From: a virus
IMG/VR virus record: IMGVR_UViG_3300010399_000013
Coordinates: 1 to 47,066 of that record
Direction: 5' to 3' (one strand)
DNA length: 47,066 nucleotides
Part shown: positions 1-8,186 of the stretch, in pieces
Numbering within the stretch: the stretch's first letter is position 1
Layout: every line of letters begins with the position of its first letter
Notes under the pieces: model-generated
Told to the model about the DNA's origin: nothing
The model's database searches: none
The model's input: only the letters and a program-made list of their open reading frames with translations
Program-made: the position numbers and the translations under genes

Positions 1-123
1 ACGCGCGTGCGCAAGCTCACCGGATGGGAGAGATCCATTCTGCACATCACGCGAGCGCTGCTCAAAAACCCACACCTAGGTCATCTGCCTGGAATCCAGA
101 CGAAGCCCAGCGCCACGCACTGG
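1..123. repeat. Direct terminal repeat, left copy (123 bp)
   Basis: Bases 1-123 are identical to 46944-47066, the last bases of the window. This is either a physical short direct terminal repeat of a linear virion genome or the overlap left when a circular or circularly permuted genome is assembled. A small gene (46902 onward, ending at 141) reads through the junction in frame, so the two ends are truly contiguous in the biological molecule. Confidence 0.95.
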
Positions 124-141
124 CTGGAGCGCAAGCCGTGA
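1..141 (+). CDS. Small basic protein, 3' part (gene spans the genome ends)
   Basis: This is the C-terminal part of the 60-residue protein that starts at ATG 46902. Read from base 1 it gives 46 residues and a TGA at 139-141. The C-terminal half contains TGWERSILHITRALLKNP, a short likely helix with tryptophan and basic residues. The stop overlaps the GTG start of the next gene at 138 (GTGA), the coupling pattern used throughout this genome. Function unknown. Confidence 0.7.
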   Translation, partial: TRVRKLTGWERSILHITRALLKNPHLGHLPGIQTKPSATHWLERKP

Positions 142-677
142 CACTGCCCACCTTCCAAGGCGTCTCCGTCGGCCGCATGGAGAACCTCGACACCGGCCTC
201 GTGCTCGGCGCCGACCGCTTCAACTTCATTCTGCCGACGAAGCGCGGCCTCGAGACCACGCGCCGCGAGCTCCTTCCGGAGGCCGTGACCGTGGTCGTCA
301 ACGGCGCGATCCACTGGTGCAAGGGCAACCGGGCCGACGTGTGGGCCACGGATGGGGTCTGGCGCCAGGTCGCGAAGTTCCCGCCGGGCCTCAACGTGTG
401 GGGCCTGCCGGTGAGTGAGCCGGCCTTCCGTCAGGCGGGCGTCCCCTTCGTCGCGCTCAAGCCCAACGCCATCATGGGGCCCTTCGGGGTCCCGCGTGAG
501 GCCGACGCCTTCTTCCTGGCCATGGACCTCGCCTGCGACCAGCTCCACGCGAAGCGGGTGCGCGTCTTCGGGGCCAAGGACTGGAACCGCCAGGACGTGC
601 GCTGGAAGCGCTGGGCGCTCGCCCGGTGCATGCGGGTGGCCGGCGAACAGGGGATTGAGATCGAGCGCGTCCGGTAG
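138..677 (+). CDS. Hypothetical protein, possibly Rossmann-like
   Basis: 179 residues from GTG 138. The frame stays open back to an ATG at 24, but 138 is preferred because it overlaps the stop of the upstream gene (GTGA) and because bases 24-137 are coding in another frame. The segment VVVNGAIHWCKGNRADVWAT, followed by GLPVSEPAF, resembles the beta-strand and Asp/Thr pattern of small phage Rossmann-like proteins (MptE or DUF115-like). That match is by eye only. No catalytic motif was identified. It lies between the packaging genes and the portal, so a morphogenesis or DNA-end role is possible but unproven. Confidence 0.6.
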   Translation: MTLPTFQGVSVGRMENLDTGLVLGADRFNFILPTKRGLETTRRELLPEAVTVVVNGAIHWCKGNRADVWATDGVWRQVAKFPPGLNVWGLPVSEPAFRQAGVPFVALKPNAIMGPFGVPREADAFFLAMDLACDQLHAKRVRVFGAKDWNRQDVRWKRWALARCMRVAGEQGIEIERVR

Positions 678-770
678 CAGGATGGCGGCTCAGCCACGGC
701 CCCGTCCACGGAGTGCCCGATGCTTCCTTCTTGGGTTCCTCGCCCTTCCAAGGTCCACAACCTTCCCCAC

Positions 771-1010
771 ATGAAGATCCCGAAGAGTGCGCAAGGTTCG
801 AGCTACCGCCAGAACGCCGGAGGCGTGCCGTCGCGCGTCGAAGGGGGCACGATGAAGTCGGGGGGCTTCAAGGGCGGGGGCCGCGGGAGCGGCAGCAAGG
901 GCAAGATCGGACCCGGTGACGGCCCGCAGGGCAACCACCCGAAGGGCACGCGGCGCTCGGGCAAGAACGGCCCGGGTCAGAAGCACATGGGCTTCCGCGA
1001 GCCGCGGTAG
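771..1010 (+). CDS. Small Gly/Lys-rich basic protein
   Basis: 79 residues from ATG 771 (an in-frame ATG at 720 would add 17 residues). The middle is a glycine, lysine and serine-rich stretch (KSGGFKGGGRGSGSKGKIG) and the protein is strongly basic and probably disordered. It may bind nucleic acid, but composition is the only support. A 93-bp gap (678-770) separates it from the preceding gene; I see no clear promoter there. Not recognised as a named family. Confidence 0.5.
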   Translation: MKIPKSAQGSSYRQNAGGVPSRVEGGTMKSGGFKGGGRGSGSKGKIGPGDGPQGNHPKGTRRSGKNGPGQKHMGFREPR

Positions 1011-1019
1011 AGGGCCGCC

Positions 1020-1250
1020 ATGCACGAGAGCAACAAGGGCGGGGCGCGCTACGTGCGCCAGAAGCGGTACGGGGCTGCGAACCAGCTCAAGTACGAGGCG
1101 ACCGAGAAGCACGAGCGCGACTCGATGCGCGAGCGGATGGCCTCGATCAAGCGCGAGGAGAAGGCTCGAGCCGCGCAAGCCCAGCGCCGGCAGATCGGGC
1201 GCAGTCAGCGCGGGATGAACGCCGGCACGGTCGGGCGCTCGAGGTTCTAG
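1020..1250 (+). CDS. Small Arg/Lys-rich helical protein
   Basis: 76 residues, starting 9 bases after the previous stop. Rich in Arg, Lys, Glu and Gln with long helical stretches (REEKARAAQAQRRQIGR) and a glycine/arginine tail. Charge pattern suggests nucleic acid binding or a small head-associated protein. It sits in a run of small genes immediately upstream of the portal. No family recognised. Confidence 0.55.
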   Translation: MHESNKGGARYVRQKRYGAANQLKYEATEKHERDSMRERMASIKREEKARAAQAQRRQIGRSQRGMNAGTVGRSRF

Positions 1251-1253
1251 GCC

Positions 1254-1397
1254 GTGCCCGCCGCGTTCAAGCGTTGCGTGAACAAGGTCCGTTCAAGCGG
1301 CCGCGTGCGGAACCCGTACGCCGTCTGCACGGCCGCCGACGCCGGCGGGATAAAGGCCTACCGGAAGCGCGAAGCGAAGGCCCGCCGCAAGGGCTAG
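1254..1397 (+). CDS. 47-residue basic protein upstream of portal
   Basis: GTG start four bases after the upstream TAG, ending at TAG 1395-1397 and followed almost at once by the portal gene. The product begins PAAFKRCVNKVRSSGRVRNP and ends in an Arg/Lys-rich helix. Very small basic proteins with a FKRCV...NPYAVC-like pattern are common beside portal genes in environmental phages (general knowledge, no search done). Third codon positions are nearly all G or C, which supports coding. Function unknown. Confidence 0.6.
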   Translation: MPAAFKRCVNKVRSSGRVRNPYAVCTAADAGGIKAYRKREAKARRKG

Positions 1398-1401
1398 CCC
1401 C

Positions 1402-3288
1402 ATGCTGAAGGCCGCCCGTCGAGCCGCCGACTTCCTCCAGGAGGAGATCCGCCCCGCCGAGGAGTGGATCGCGGGCTTCTTCACTAACTGGGACCAGCGG
1501 ATGACCCAGTACACGGGCCCTGGCTGGCGCGGGGACCGCACGCTCACCGACGAGGACGACTACCACCCCGAGAACTTCGCGTACGAGTGGATGAGCCTGC
1601 GCGCCTCCCAGCTCGTCCTCGGCAACCCTCGCGTGCGCGTCACGAGCTCGCGCAGCGGCCCGGCGCGCGAGATCGCGAAGGCCCACCAACTCGCCGAGAA
1701 CCGCTGGATCCGCGACACGAAGATGCGGGCCCTGAACGAGAAGCTCGTCGCCGACTACGGCCAGCACCGCGCCGTGTGCCTCGTCATCCCCAACCAGGAC
1801 GACGACTACAGCGACAAGGACGACCCGAAGGGCTGGCCGGCGGCGAAGCGCGTGTCCCCGCGGCGCTCCTACGTGTACGACGTGCACGCGATCGAGAAGG
1901 AGGACGAGCTCTGGCGCGGGCACAAGACCATCCACCAGAAGCACGAGCTCCTCGAGCGCGCCGACGAGAATCCGGACGAGCACTGGGATCGCGAGGGGAT
2001 CGAGGAGCTAACCGAGGAGTACGGCGTCGAGGAGATGCGCGGCAAGGGCCGCGACCAGGCCGTGCACCGCCACGAGATCGTGCTCTACAACATTTGGGTC
2101 CGCGACTACAAGCCGACCAAGGCCGACCGCAAGCGCCACGGAGACCAGGCCTGGGATCGGCAGCTCCGCTACGGGGCCTGGCTCACGCTCGGGCTCGTCG
2201 AGGGCACGAAGAAGAGCGGATGGGTTCGCCACCCCTACCCTTACTGGGGCCACGAGGGCGGGCCGTACGTCGTGATCGACGGTCACACGATCCCCGACGA
2301 GTCGGTGGGTCTCGCCCCGATCCCGGCGCTGTCGGAGGAGTCGCGCGAGCTCAACCTGCACGCTCGCGCCATCTCCGAGGCCATGGCGAACTTTAAGCAG
2401 GGCGTCATGGTCGACGGCTCGGACCCCGAGTTCGAGGAGAAGATCAAGGGCTTCGAGAGTCACTGGATCGTCGGCCTCGACGGCCTCGACGACATCGACA
2501 AGAAGGTGAAGGAGATCAAGCTCGCCGGCGCCACGCCTGAGCACTTCCAGCACATCGAGGTGTGCCGCGACCGTGTCCGGCGCAAGGGCGGGATCACCGA
2601 CGTCGAGCGCGGCGCGACCGAGCGCGGCGTCACCGCGACGGCCGACCAGCTCGCGAGCGAGGCCTCGGCGACGAAGGTCGGCTTCGACGCCGTGAAGTTC
2701 ATCGAGGGCATCCGCGAGATCCTCGAGCGCGTGAGCATCTATCTCGCCTTCGACGAGACCGTGACGCGCCTCGGGCCCGAGGCTATGCGGCTCATGCGCG
2801 ACCCCGAGACCGGGGAGAGCGTCGAGAAGATCGTCGGGCCCGACCCGGTGTACCGCGGGGGCATCTCGAGCAAGGAGGAAGCGGAATGGTTCCGCTCGCT
2901 CTCGCTCGAGATCGAGCCGTTCTCGATGGGCTCGACGAGCGAGGCGCTCGAGCAGCAGCGGCTCCTGCAGCTCATCAACACGATCGCGGTCCTGCTCCCG
3001 ATGATGGCGCAGTACCCGTTCGTCCTGTGGGACGAGCTGATCGAGACCATCGGCGAGATGATGAACATCCCGAACCTCTCGGACTACTTCGACCCGGAGG
3101 CCCTGAGCCAGTTCCAAGCGCTCATGCTGCAGGGTCAGGCGATCGAGGCGAAGCAGGGCATGGGCGTGCCGCAGGCGCGTCTCTCGCAGGACGTCTCGCG
3201 GCTCCTGACCAACCGCCAGGAGCTCCCGAAGGCCGGCAACATGCTGGGCGCGCTGCTCGCGGGCGCGCGCGCGGCCAAGGTGGCGTAG
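1402..3288 (+). CDS. Portal protein
   Basis: 628 residues from ATG 1402. The protein is expected to form the twelve-subunit ring at the head vertex through which DNA is packaged and ejected. Supporting features are the length, the N-terminal block with HPENFAYEWMSLRASQLVLG and NPRVRV, the central alpha/beta region with repeated acidic and tryptophan motifs, and the C-terminal helical region with MMAQYPFVLWDELIETIG. These fit short-tailed phage portals. It lies upstream of scaffold and coat genes and downstream (through the junction) of the terminase. The next gene starts directly after its stop. No sign of truncation. Confidence 0.85.
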   Translation: MLKAARRAADFLQEEIRPAEEWIAGFFTNWDQRMTQYTGPGWRGDRTLTDEDDYHPENFAYEWMSLRASQLVLGNPRVRVTSSRSGPAREIAKAHQLAENRWIRDTKMRALNEKLVADYGQHRAVCLVIPNQDDDYSDKDDPKGWPAAKRVSPRRSYVYDVHAIEKEDELWRGHKTIHQKHELLERADENPDEHWDREGIEELTEEYGVEEMRGKGRDQAVHRHEIVLYNIWVRDYKPTKADRKRHGDQAWDRQLRYGAWLTLGLVEGTKKSGWVRHPYPYWGHEGGPYVVIDGHTIPDESVGLAPIPALSEESRELNLHARAISEAMANFKQGVMVDGSDPEFEEKIKGFESHWIVGLDGLDDIDKKVKEIKLAGATPEHFQHIEVCRDRVRRKGGITDVERGATERGVTATADQLASEASATKVGFDAVKFIEGIREILERVSIYLAFDETVTRLGPEAMRLMRDPETGESVEKIVGPDPVYRGGISSKEEAEWFRSLSLEIEPFSMGSTSEALEQQRLLQLINTIAVLLPMMAQYPFVLWDELIETIGEMMNIPNLSDYFDPEALSQFQALMLQGQAIEAKQGMGVPQARLSQDVSRLLTNRQELPKAGNMLGALLAGARAAKVA

Positions 3289-3672
3289 GTGTTCGGCCTC
3301 GGGCTCTTCCATGCCGTGTGCACCGGCCTCGCGCGCGCACTGAGCCGCGACATCGTGCCGGCGCCGCCCTACGTGCCGGCGGAGGTGCGCGAGGACCTCG
3401 ACCGCGACCCCGACCTCCAGGAGCTCACGGCCGAGGAAGAGCTCGCCGCGGAGCAGTGTGAGCGCGAGTGGGACTACGCCGGGAACGCCAAGCGCTTCCA
3501 AGAGCACTACGCCATGTCGGAGGTGCCCGAGCACCTGCAGGCCGAGCTCGAGCCGAAGATCGCGGCCGCGGACGCGAAAGCCAACGAGGCCTTCTTCGCG
3601 TTGCGCCGCGCCGAGCGTGAGCGCCACCGCGAGGTGATGCGCAAGGCGTTCCCGCCGGGCGGTGCCTCGTGA
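3289..3672 (+). CDS. Hypothetical helical protein after portal
   Basis: 127 residues from GTG 3289, the base right after the portal stop. The first about 25 residues are mildly hydrophobic (FGLGLFHAVCTGLARALSRD). The remainder is highly charged, Glu/Ala/Arg-rich and probably a coiled coil. Its stop overlaps the next start (GTGA at 3669). Placement suggests a head-morphogenesis or early structural accessory role. No family recognised. Confidence 0.6.
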   Translation: MFGLGLFHAVCTGLARALSRDIVPAPPYVPAEVREDLDRDPDLQELTAEEELAAEQCEREWDYAGNAKRFQEHYAMSEVPEHLQAELEPKIAAADAKANEAFFALRRAERERHREVMRKAFPPGGAS

Positions 3673-3878
3673 CCAAGCTGCTCCGATGGACGGACGAGGA
3701 CCCGCGAGTCGTGCTCCTGGGCCGGGTAGAGTTGGACGCGCAGAAGCACGAGATGATCCCTGTCCGCATGCTTGACGGTCCAGGTGTCGGCCTCTTCAAC
3801 TGGTCCGCGCAGGCAGGCGAGGACCTCCGGCGTGGCGACCTCGTCGTGCTGCGCGGGCCGTACTGGGTGCGAGCATGA
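3669..3878 (+). CDS. Small hypothetical protein
   Basis: 69 residues from GTG 3669, overlapping the upstream stop by 4 bases. The sequence looks like a small beta-rich fold: RVVLLGRVELDAQ followed by GEDLRRGDLVVLRGPYWVRA. The end is a short strand-turn-strand of the kind seen in small SH3-like barrels. Third-position GC supports coding. Function unknown. Confidence 0.55.
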   Translation: MTKLLRWTDEDPRVVLLGRVELDAQKHEMIPVRMLDGPGVGLFNWSAQAGEDLRRGDLVVLRGPYWVRA

Positions 3879-4072
3879 GCGGCCCCAACGTCCCCGACGG
3901 CATCGGCGACCTCCCGCAGGGCGACGTGGCCGACTTGGTCGATACCATCACGGGCATCTGCAACGAGTCCGCCCTGACCCGGGCCGAGATCCTTGGCGCG
4001 CTCGAGACGACGAAGCTCAGGCTCTGGTGGACGTGGCAACGCGAGCACGAGGACTTCCAGAGCCCGAGATGA
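3875..4072 (+). CDS. Small hypothetical protein
   Basis: 65 residues from ATG 3875, sharing ATGA with the upstream stop. Acidic N-terminal half and helical C-terminal half with a Trp-rich patch (RLWWTWQREHEDF). Part of a chain of four translationally coupled small genes between portal and co-chaperonin. No family recognised. Confidence 0.55.
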   Translation: MSGPNVPDGIGDLPQGDVADLVDTITGICNESALTRAEILGALETTKLRLWWTWQREHEDFQSPR

Positions 4073-4401
4073 GCGAGCGTCTCTACGTCTACCGCCCGCG
4101 CGGCGCTCCGGTCGAGGACGACCGCACCCTGCACCGCTGGTTCCCGACCGAGGGCGCGCCCGCGATGGTGCTCGGCGAGGACGGCGGGCCATGGGACCTC
4201 GTCCCCGCGCGCCCGCGCGACACGAAGACGCCAACGAAGTGCATCCGCGAGTCGATCAAGTCGATCCAGGCGCCACGTTGGTGGCCATACGCGCGCCGCC
4301 ACGACAAGGACGGGGCGTGCATCTTCGAGAACGAGACCGAGTACAAGGAGGCGATCAAGCGCGCGGCGGACGCGGGGGAGCCGGTGGCGTGGGACAACTA
4401 G
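4069..4401 (+). CDS. Hypothetical phage protein
   Basis: 110 residues from ATG 4069, sharing ATGA with the previous gene. The frame is open further upstream, but this start keeps the coupling and avoids overlap. The C-terminal half contains KSIQAPRWWPYARRHDKDG followed by a helix with DEYKEAIKR-like character and a final GEPVAWDN. The pattern resembles a small protein family often found near phage portals, but I cannot name it. Function unknown. Confidence 0.6.
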   Translation: MSERLYVYRPRGAPVEDDRTLHRWFPTEGAPAMVLGEDGGPWDLVPARPRDTKTPTKCIRESIKSIQAPRWWPYARRHDKDGACIFENETEYKEAIKRAADAGEPVAWDN

Positions 4402-4412
4402 GCCTGCGCGCC

Positions 4413-4523
4413 ATGCTCCCGAAGCTCCCGACGTGCCCTCGCTGCGGCACCCCGAAGGGAGACGGCGAGTGCTTCCCGCCCGACTTCCGCCTCCCGCTGG
4501 AGAGCGATCCCGAGGACTGCTAG
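4413..4523 (+). CDS. 36-residue zinc-knuckle-like peptide
   Basis: ATG 4413 to TAG 4521-4523, 11 bases after the previous stop. It contains a clear C-x2-C pair (TCPRCGTPKGDGECFPPDF) with a further Cys and a C-terminal Cys, so it may bind zinc. Short, but third positions are G/C-rich and it fits the gene spacing. Function unknown. Confidence 0.45.
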   Translation: MLPKLPTCPRCGTPKGDGECFPPDFRLPLESDPEDC

Positions 4524-4565
4524 GCTCGCGCCCCTCCCCCATGCCCCAGGAGGGGCTTCTCTCCC

Positions 4566-4784
4566 ATGAAGAAAGCCACGAAGCCGAAGGACCTCACGAA
4601 GCTGAAGCGCGCGCAGGACAGCGAGCGCCGCACGCGCGAGGCCATCCGGATGGTGTTCAACGCGGCCGGTGTCGGCGCCGAGTACCGCGAGACCGAGCCG
4701 CCCCACGTCGCCATCGAGGGCGTGCTCGTCCCGCGCGTGCGCTTCCTCGTCGAGGAGCTCAAGAAGTCGGGGTCGCGCCTGTGA
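4566..4784 (+). CDS. Small basic helical protein
   Basis: 72 residues from ATG 4566. A purine-rich Shine-Dalgarno-like stretch (AGGAGGGG) lies near 4549-4556. N-terminal Lys-rich segment, then helices ending FLVEELKKSGSRL. The stop overlaps the GTG of the GroES-like gene. Function unknown. Confidence 0.6.
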   Translation: MKKATKPKDLTKLKRAQDSERRTREAIRMVFNAAGVGAEYRETEPPHVAIEGVLVPRVRFLVEELKKSGSRL

Positions 4785-5197
4785 AGATCCACCCCACCGG
4801 CTCGCGCGTGCTCGTGCGGATCCTCTCGCACGAGTTCCAGTCCATCGGCGGGATCATCATGCCCGGCTCGGCCATCCCCGGCTCGCCGGAGACTGGCCAC
4901 GGCGAAGGCGGACCAGGCACGCCGACGATCAAGGTCGTCGAGATCCTGAGGGTCGGCCAGGGGAAGCTCAACCCGGCCACTGGCACCTTCATGGGCTCCA
5001 ACTGGAAGCCGGGCGAGAAGGCGCTGATGCGCCACGGCATCTCGGCCGTCGTGCACATCGACTACGTCCCCGGCCGCTCCAACGAGGCGATGGTGCAGGA
5101 GGACACCCTCGTCGCGCGCGTCGAGTTCGACGCCGACGAGCAGCAGCCGCAAGAAGCACCGCCAGCCGCCGGCAGGAAGCCGGAGCTCGTGCGGTAG
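4781..5197 (+). CDS. GroES-like co-chaperonin (Cpn10 family)
   Basis: 138 residues from GTG 4781, overlapping the upstream stop by GTGA. The N-terminus, KIHPTGSRVLVRI, matches the first strand of Cpn10 proteins. GGIIMP at residues 23-28 matches the mobile-loop hallmark that contacts GroEL. Later parts, KVVEILRVGQGK, GEKALMRHG and EDTLVARVEF, follow the family order of strands, with a Pro/Gln-rich tail after the last strand. Some tailed phages carry their own co-chaperonin (T4 gp31 is the classic case) to fold capsid protein in the host GroEL cavity. The position between portal and coat genes fits that job. Assignment is by motif order, without a search. Confidence 0.75.
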   Translation: MKIHPTGSRVLVRILSHEFQSIGGIIMPGSAIPGSPETGHGEGGPGTPTIKVVEILRVGQGKLNPATGTFMGSNWKPGEKALMRHGISAVVHIDYVPGRSNEAMVQEDTLVARVEFDADEQQPQEAPPAAGRKPELVR

Positions 5198-5226
5198 ATC
5201 CAGCTCCCTCTAGAACAAGGACTCCC

Positions 5227-5481
5227 ATGCCCAAGAAAGCGAGTCGACCGCCCGAACCGGACGGCGACGAATACCCGGACTACAACGTCGAGCCCAACGG
5301 CGACGGCACGCGCCACCGCAACCGCTACGAGGTCACGCTCGATCGGCTCGCGGCGATGTCCACGGCCGAACTGAAGACCCTCGGGATGAAGCTGCGGGAG
5401 CACGAGGCCGGCGAGCACATGTGGAAGATGCTCTCGTCGGGGTACAGGGTGCAGCAGGGCACGTTCATCGAGGGCACGTGA
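5227..5481 (+). CDS. Small hypothetical acidic protein
   Basis: 84 residues from ATG 5227, preceded by an AAGGA ribosome site around 5218-5222. Charged N-terminal tail rich in Asp, Glu, Pro and Asn, then a helical region (DRLAAMSTAELKTLGMKLRE) and HMWKMLSSGYRVQQGTF. Stop overlaps the next GTG. Function unknown. Confidence 0.6.
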   Translation: MPKKASRPPEPDGDEYPDYNVEPNGDGTRHRNRYEVTLDRLAAMSTAELKTLGMKLREHEAGEHMWKMLSSGYRVQQGTFIEGT

Positions 5482-5660
5482 GCGCGCAGCCCCCGACCAA
5501 GCACCCGCGCGGGGACACGGCGGTCAACCGCCTCGCGCAGGCCGGCCACCCCTCGGTGCTCTTCAACGGGAAGCGGTACGCGCTCTCACGCGAGCACGTC
5601 TACGGCACGAAGTACGACCGGAAGACCGGCGAGCGCCGCATCGTGATCCTGATCCAGTAA
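5478..5660 (+). CDS. Small hypothetical protein
   Basis: 60 residues from GTG 5478 (GTGA overlap). N-terminal Pro/Arg-rich part, then AGHPSVLFNGKRYALSREHV and a basic C-terminus ending IVILIQ. Last gene of the early structural operon; a strong intrinsic terminator follows at 5690. Function unknown. Confidence 0.55.
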   Translation: MSAQPPTKHPRGDTAVNRLAQAGHPSVLFNGKRYALSREHVYGTKYDRKTGERRIVILIQ

Positions 5661-5689
5661 CGGCCCCGGCGCCCGGACTGTGCCGGAAG

Positions 5690-5730
5690 AGGCCCTCCGC
5701 GTCTGCGAGCGCGGGGGGCCTTCTTGCTTC
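5690..5730 (+). terminator. Intrinsic terminator before the scaffold gene
   Basis: Bases 5690-5701 (AGGCCCTCCGCG) pair with 5710-5721 to form a 12-bp GC-rich stem with one G-T wobble and an 8-base loop. A T-rich run (TTCTTGCTTC) follows. It separates the portal/co-chaperonin operon from the scaffold/coat operon. Confidence 0.75.
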
Positions 5731-5761
5731 CAGGACCGGCCAGCGCTACACCGTGGCGGCC

Positions 5762-6922
5762 ATGCCCAAGCTCCGCAACCGCCCTTCGGCCTCTCCCCGT
5801 GCCATCGACGACGCCGTGACCGAGCTCGGCAGCCTTGCCGACCAGGACCGCGGGATCCCCCGCGACCGCATCCCGCGCTCGAGCGAGGAGGCCGAGGAAG
5901 CCGCCCTCCCGGCCCAGCGAGCGGTGTACGAGAAGATCATGGGCAAGGCGCCCAAGCGCCGCGCGGCGAGCCAGCGCGACGAGCGCGGGCGCCTGGACGA
6001 GGAGGAAGAGGTCGACGAGGACGAGGAGCTCGAGGCTCCCGCCAAGAAGCACAACGCCCGCGCCAAGGACGACGACGAGGACGAAGACCTCGACGACGAC
6101 CGGGACGCGGACGATGACGACGACGAGGGGGGCACCTCCCGCGTCTCGAAGAAGAAGCTCGACGGCGCGCTGAACGCGCTCCGCCGGGCGAAGGTTCCCA
6201 AGAAGGTGTGGGACAAGCTGGACGACGAGGATGTCGTGGAGCTCGCCGGTTCCTTGGCGGGCTACCAGTCCCATGCCGATCGTGCGTTGCAATCGAAGGA
6301 CGAGACGATCCGCGCCTTGACCGCAGCGATTGCGGGCAAGGGCGGGCAGGCGAAGGCAGGCGGCGAGAGCGTCGGGGCAGAGACTCCCCCCGACGAAGAC
6401 CTCGGCCGCGCTGCAGAAGGACTCGCCCGCGCGCTCGGTGTCGAGAACGATGCGACCACGAAGAAGGCCCTGGAGGACTACGCGCGCGCCATGCGCCCGA
6501 ATGGTGGACGATCCACGAAGGCAGAAGCCGACCGGATCGAAAGCCTACAGGCCACGGTTCGCGACCTGATCCTCGACCAGGGCGTGCGACGTGTTCGGAG
6601 GAACTACTCCGAGCACCTGTCCGATCCGGAAGGTGTGCGAGCCCTGAAGAAACGCGCCATCGCCCTCTCGGCCGACGACGGCTACGAAGGCGACGTCCCG
6701 CGGCTCTTCAAGGACGCGGCCCGCTCCCTGTGGGGCGAGCCGACGCGCACCGAACGGGACGGACGCGCGCGAGCCCGCAGGGGCAGCGCAACCCCGACGC
6801 AATCGCGGCGCACCGAGCGCAGCGATTCGGCCACGCCTTCGGAGGGGACCGAGGAGCATGACCGTGCGGTCTACAGCGCCATCGTCGGCAAGAGCCGGCG
6901 CTCGCTAGCCACGCGTCGGTAG
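5762..6922 (+). CDS. Capsid scaffold protein
   Basis: 386 residues from ATG 5762 (GTG 5753 would add three). Scaffold proteins guide procapsid assembly and leave before DNA fills the head. Here there is a highly charged, disordered N-terminal half with a long Glu/Asp block at about residues 78-124, then helical Ala/Lys-rich segments and a basic Arg/Ser-rich tail. Such a charge distribution and position directly upstream of the coat gene are typical of scaffolds. It is the first gene after the terminator at 5690. Sequence identity between scaffold families is low, so the call rests on composition and position. Confidence 0.75.
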   Translation: MPKLRNRPSASPRAIDDAVTELGSLADQDRGIPRDRIPRSSEEAEEAALPAQRAVYEKIMGKAPKRRAASQRDERGRLDEEEEVDEDEELEAPAKKHNARAKDDDEDEDLDDDRDADDDDDEGGTSRVSKKKLDGALNALRRAKVPKKVWDKLDDEDVVELAGSLAGYQSHADRALQSKDETIRALTAAIAGKGGQAKAGGESVGAETPPDEDLGRAAEGLARALGVENDATTKKALEDYARAMRPNGGRSTKAEADRIESLQATVRDLILDQGVRRVRRNYSEHLSDPEGVRALKKRAIALSADDGYEGDVPRLFKDAARSLWGEPTRTERDGRARARRGSATPTQSRRTERSDSATPSEGTEEHDRAVYSAIVGKSRRSLATRR

Positions 6923-6983
6923 CAGCCTTCCGCTACCAATTCGAACCGCAAGCCAATCCCCGAAAGGAGGACGTGGTACCGCC

Positions 6984-8168
6984 ATGTCTTCAGGAGTCGC
7001 TCTGTCCAACTTCCTCGACTTCGTCGAGGGAACGACCTCGACGTACATCAACGGCCCCATGGGCCTGGTGCTCGAGGCCGTGAAAAACACCTATTGGTTC
7101 GGCCGCCTGATCCAGGGGCAGCGAGCCAAGAAGAAGATGATCAGCGGTGGCGCCAACATCCGCCACTCGATCGTCTTCCAGGACTCGGGTTCGCTCGAGA
7201 CCTACCTGCCCGGCGCCTCGCACACGTGGCGCAACGTGCAGCGCCTGCAGCGCGTCCAGGTCGAGTGGCGCTACGCCATGGCGCACATGTCCTGGGTCGA
7301 GCAGGAGATCATCAACAACGAGATCGTGGCGTACGGAGACGACGAGGCTCGCTTCTGCGAGTTCGTGAACATCCGGAACGAGAAGGAGGCCATCTGCTGG
7401 GCCTCGATCTGGAACGGGCTCGAGAACCTGCTTTGGCAGGTGCCGTTCCCCGCTGACATGGAGAGCGCGGACGGCACCGAGCCGTTCTCCGTGCCCTTCC
7501 ACATCAACGAGGACGCGAGCGGCCTGTTCGACCCGCAGACCGAAGCGGCGTTCACGACCAAGCAGGGCCTGGCGCCGGGAGCCGCAGCGCTCGCCGGTCG
7601 CTATCAGCCGCAGACCGCGACGTACACCGCCACGGGTGTCGCCGTCACGGATCGCAACATCATCGTCACCTTCGACGACATGTCGGAGCTCCTCACCTTC
7701 GAGCAGCCGCCGACCATGCGCCAGTACTGGGAAGACCCCCGGTACAACAAGCAGATGATCGTCACGACCCGCCGCGGGCGCGCGATCTACAAGAACCTGC
7801 TCCGCCAGTACAACGATCACCTCGTCTCTGGCCCGCAGGACCCGGCCTACCCCGATCCTCAGTACTACGGGATCCCGATCCAGCGCGCGAGCACCCTCGA
7901 AGGCCTCGCGCTCTACGACACGGGCTCGAACACGCTGGGCGACGAGTTCAACGCCACCAACGACGGGCCGCGCTTCTACTTCCTGAACGCCGAGTACCTG
8001 TACCCGGTGTTCCACGCTCGCCGGTACTTCCACAAGTACGAGGTGACGAAGCACCACAACGTGCCCGACACGTGGGTTCTCCCGATCGCGGTGTGGTTCA
8101 ACACCATCTGCACGAGCTACCAGCGTCAAGGCATCGTCAGCCCGACGGGCTCGATCTACACGGCGTAA
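6984..8168 (+). CDS. Major capsid protein
   Basis: 394 residues from ATG 6984, with a strong ribosome site AAAGGAGG at 6962-6969. The protein builds the icosahedral shell. It starts with VALSNFLDFVEGTTSTYING and contains strand-rich regions expected of HK97-fold coats, including WEDPRYNKQMIVTTRRGRAI, and ends with a domain rich in aromatic residues (YLYPVFHARRYFHKY). Length, the strong ribosome site and its position after the scaffold support the call. A 61-bp gap upstream contains only the ribosome site. No truncation. Confidence 0.85.
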   Translation: MSSGVALSNFLDFVEGTTSTYINGPMGLVLEAVKNTYWFGRLIQGQRAKKKMISGGANIRHSIVFQDSGSLETYLPGASHTWRNVQRLQRVQVEWRYAMAHMSWVEQEIINNEIVAYGDDEARFCEFVNIRNEKEAICWASIWNGLENLLWQVPFPADMESADGTEPFSVPFHINEDASGLFDPQTEAAFTTKQGLAPGAAALAGRYQPQTATYTATGVAVTDRNIIVTFDDMSELLTFEQPPTMRQYWEDPRYNKQMIVTTRRGRAIYKNLLRQYNDHLVSGPQDPAYPDPQYYGIPIQRASTLEGLALYDTGSNTLGDEFNATNDGPRFYFLNAEYLYPVFHARRYFHKYEVTKHHNVPDTWVLPIAVWFNTICTSYQRQGIVSPTGSIYTA

Positions 8169-8186
8169 GCCGACAGGAGAAACCCG

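Noticed and set aside
24-137. Longer N-terminus (ATG 24) for the gene ending at 677
   Set aside because: These bases code for the C-terminus of the junction gene in another frame, and GTG 138 gives the usual GTGA coupling.
5753-5761. GTG 5753 as start of the scaffold gene
   Set aside because: ATG 5762 is only nine bases further and is the stronger codon; no ribosome site favours either, so ATG was kept.
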